From the NCBI GenBank assembly GCA_937894565.1, contig CALBHK010000018.1:1-64000 (forward strand): a stretch of 64,000 nucleotides of DNA, in the 5' to 3' direction. Origin of the DNA: an uncultured Chlamydiae bacterium. Its GTDB lineage: Bacteria; Chlamydiota; Chlamydiia; Chlamydiales; CALBHK01. The position numbers and the translations under genes are program-made. Below, in pieces: positions 63,929-64,000 of the stretch. The notes under the pieces are model-generated. The model was not told the DNA's origin and did not search any database. It saw only the letters and a list, made by a program, of their open reading frames with translations. Within the stretch, counting starts at the first letter, position 1, and the number at the start of each line of letters is the position of its first letter.

Positions 63929-64000
63929 GTATTAGCGTAATTGTTAATACTGCCTTAACCGGCGTTTTGTCTAATTCCTGGGCTATTGAATTGCCACCAG
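63925..64000 (+). CDS. Tail completion protein, DUF3168-like (3' end outside window)
   Basis: Starts ATG at 63925, overlapping the previous stop (ATGA). Only 25 residues are visible (SISVIVNTALTGVLSNSWAI). The position after gp10-like suggests the DUF3168 tail-completion family; too short to confirm. Confidence 0.5.
   Translation, partial: MSISVIVNTALTGVLSNSWAIELPP

Noticed and set aside
1..64000. Single jumbo-like phage with two structural modules
   Set aside because: Two complete and unrelated packaging, portal and capsid sets, two separate control regions, and operon continuity restored by removing 37,319 bp argue for two genomes joined at a repeat.

Overview
The window carries two unrelated tailed-phage genomes of proteobacterial type, one nested inside the other. 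Packaging, head and replication modules are complete and of different kinds. There are no bacterial housekeeping genes, no rRNA and no integrase. The hosts cannot be named from the sequence.

Phage A (siphovirus-like, HK97-type head) occupies about 1-4,940 and about 42,343-64,000. A lambda-like divergent control region at 44,693-44,865 has facing promoters, three operators and a YdaS/Cro-type regulator. The leftward arm runs 44,692 to 42,423 and, after the inserted segment is removed, resumes at 4,899 and runs to 1: small genes, ERF annealase, YqaJ exonuclease, SSB, a lipoprotein and a ThyX thymidylate synthase carrying two inteins. It continues past base 1. The rightward arm encodes a ParB-like protein, an HNH endonuclease, an SF2 helicase with an intein, a Toprim primase, a Ref-like nuclease, a RusA resolvase and a Q-like antiterminator. 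These are followed by the HNH/TerS/TerL/portal/ClpP protease/capsid/connector module, which leaves the window in the tail genes.

Phage B (P22-like podovirus) occupies about 5,024-42,259, and its unit length would be 37,319 bp. Its leftward early arm (15,502 to 5,036, continuing by circular logic at 42,226 to 41,262) encodes Gp157-like, Bet recombinase, a replication initiator, an IbrA/IbrB-like pair, DUF6745, many tiny ATGA-coupled genes and RusA. A Cro-like regulator at 15,635 faces the other way. The late genes run 18,143 to 41,311: TerS, a GroES co-chaperonin, TerL, P22-type portal, scaffold, coat, gp4- and gp10-like tail factors, ejection proteins, a series of tail and receptor-binding proteins, and lysis genes.

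The phages are joined at a Gly-X hexanucleotide-type repeat present in both. Bases 4,941-5,023 and 42,260-42,342 are identical over 83 bp. The segment between them is a complete, self-consistent circular phage genome, and removing it rejoins phage A's leftward operon. This is either a real recombination between two phages or an assembly chimera through a shared repeat.

The most unusual biology is in phage A. The helicase intein (47,871-48,812) has its HNH homing endonuclease in the +1 reading frame, overlapping an uninterrupted splicing-domain frame. ThyX is split by an HNH-bearing intein inside its signature motif, with a second intein start before the window edge.
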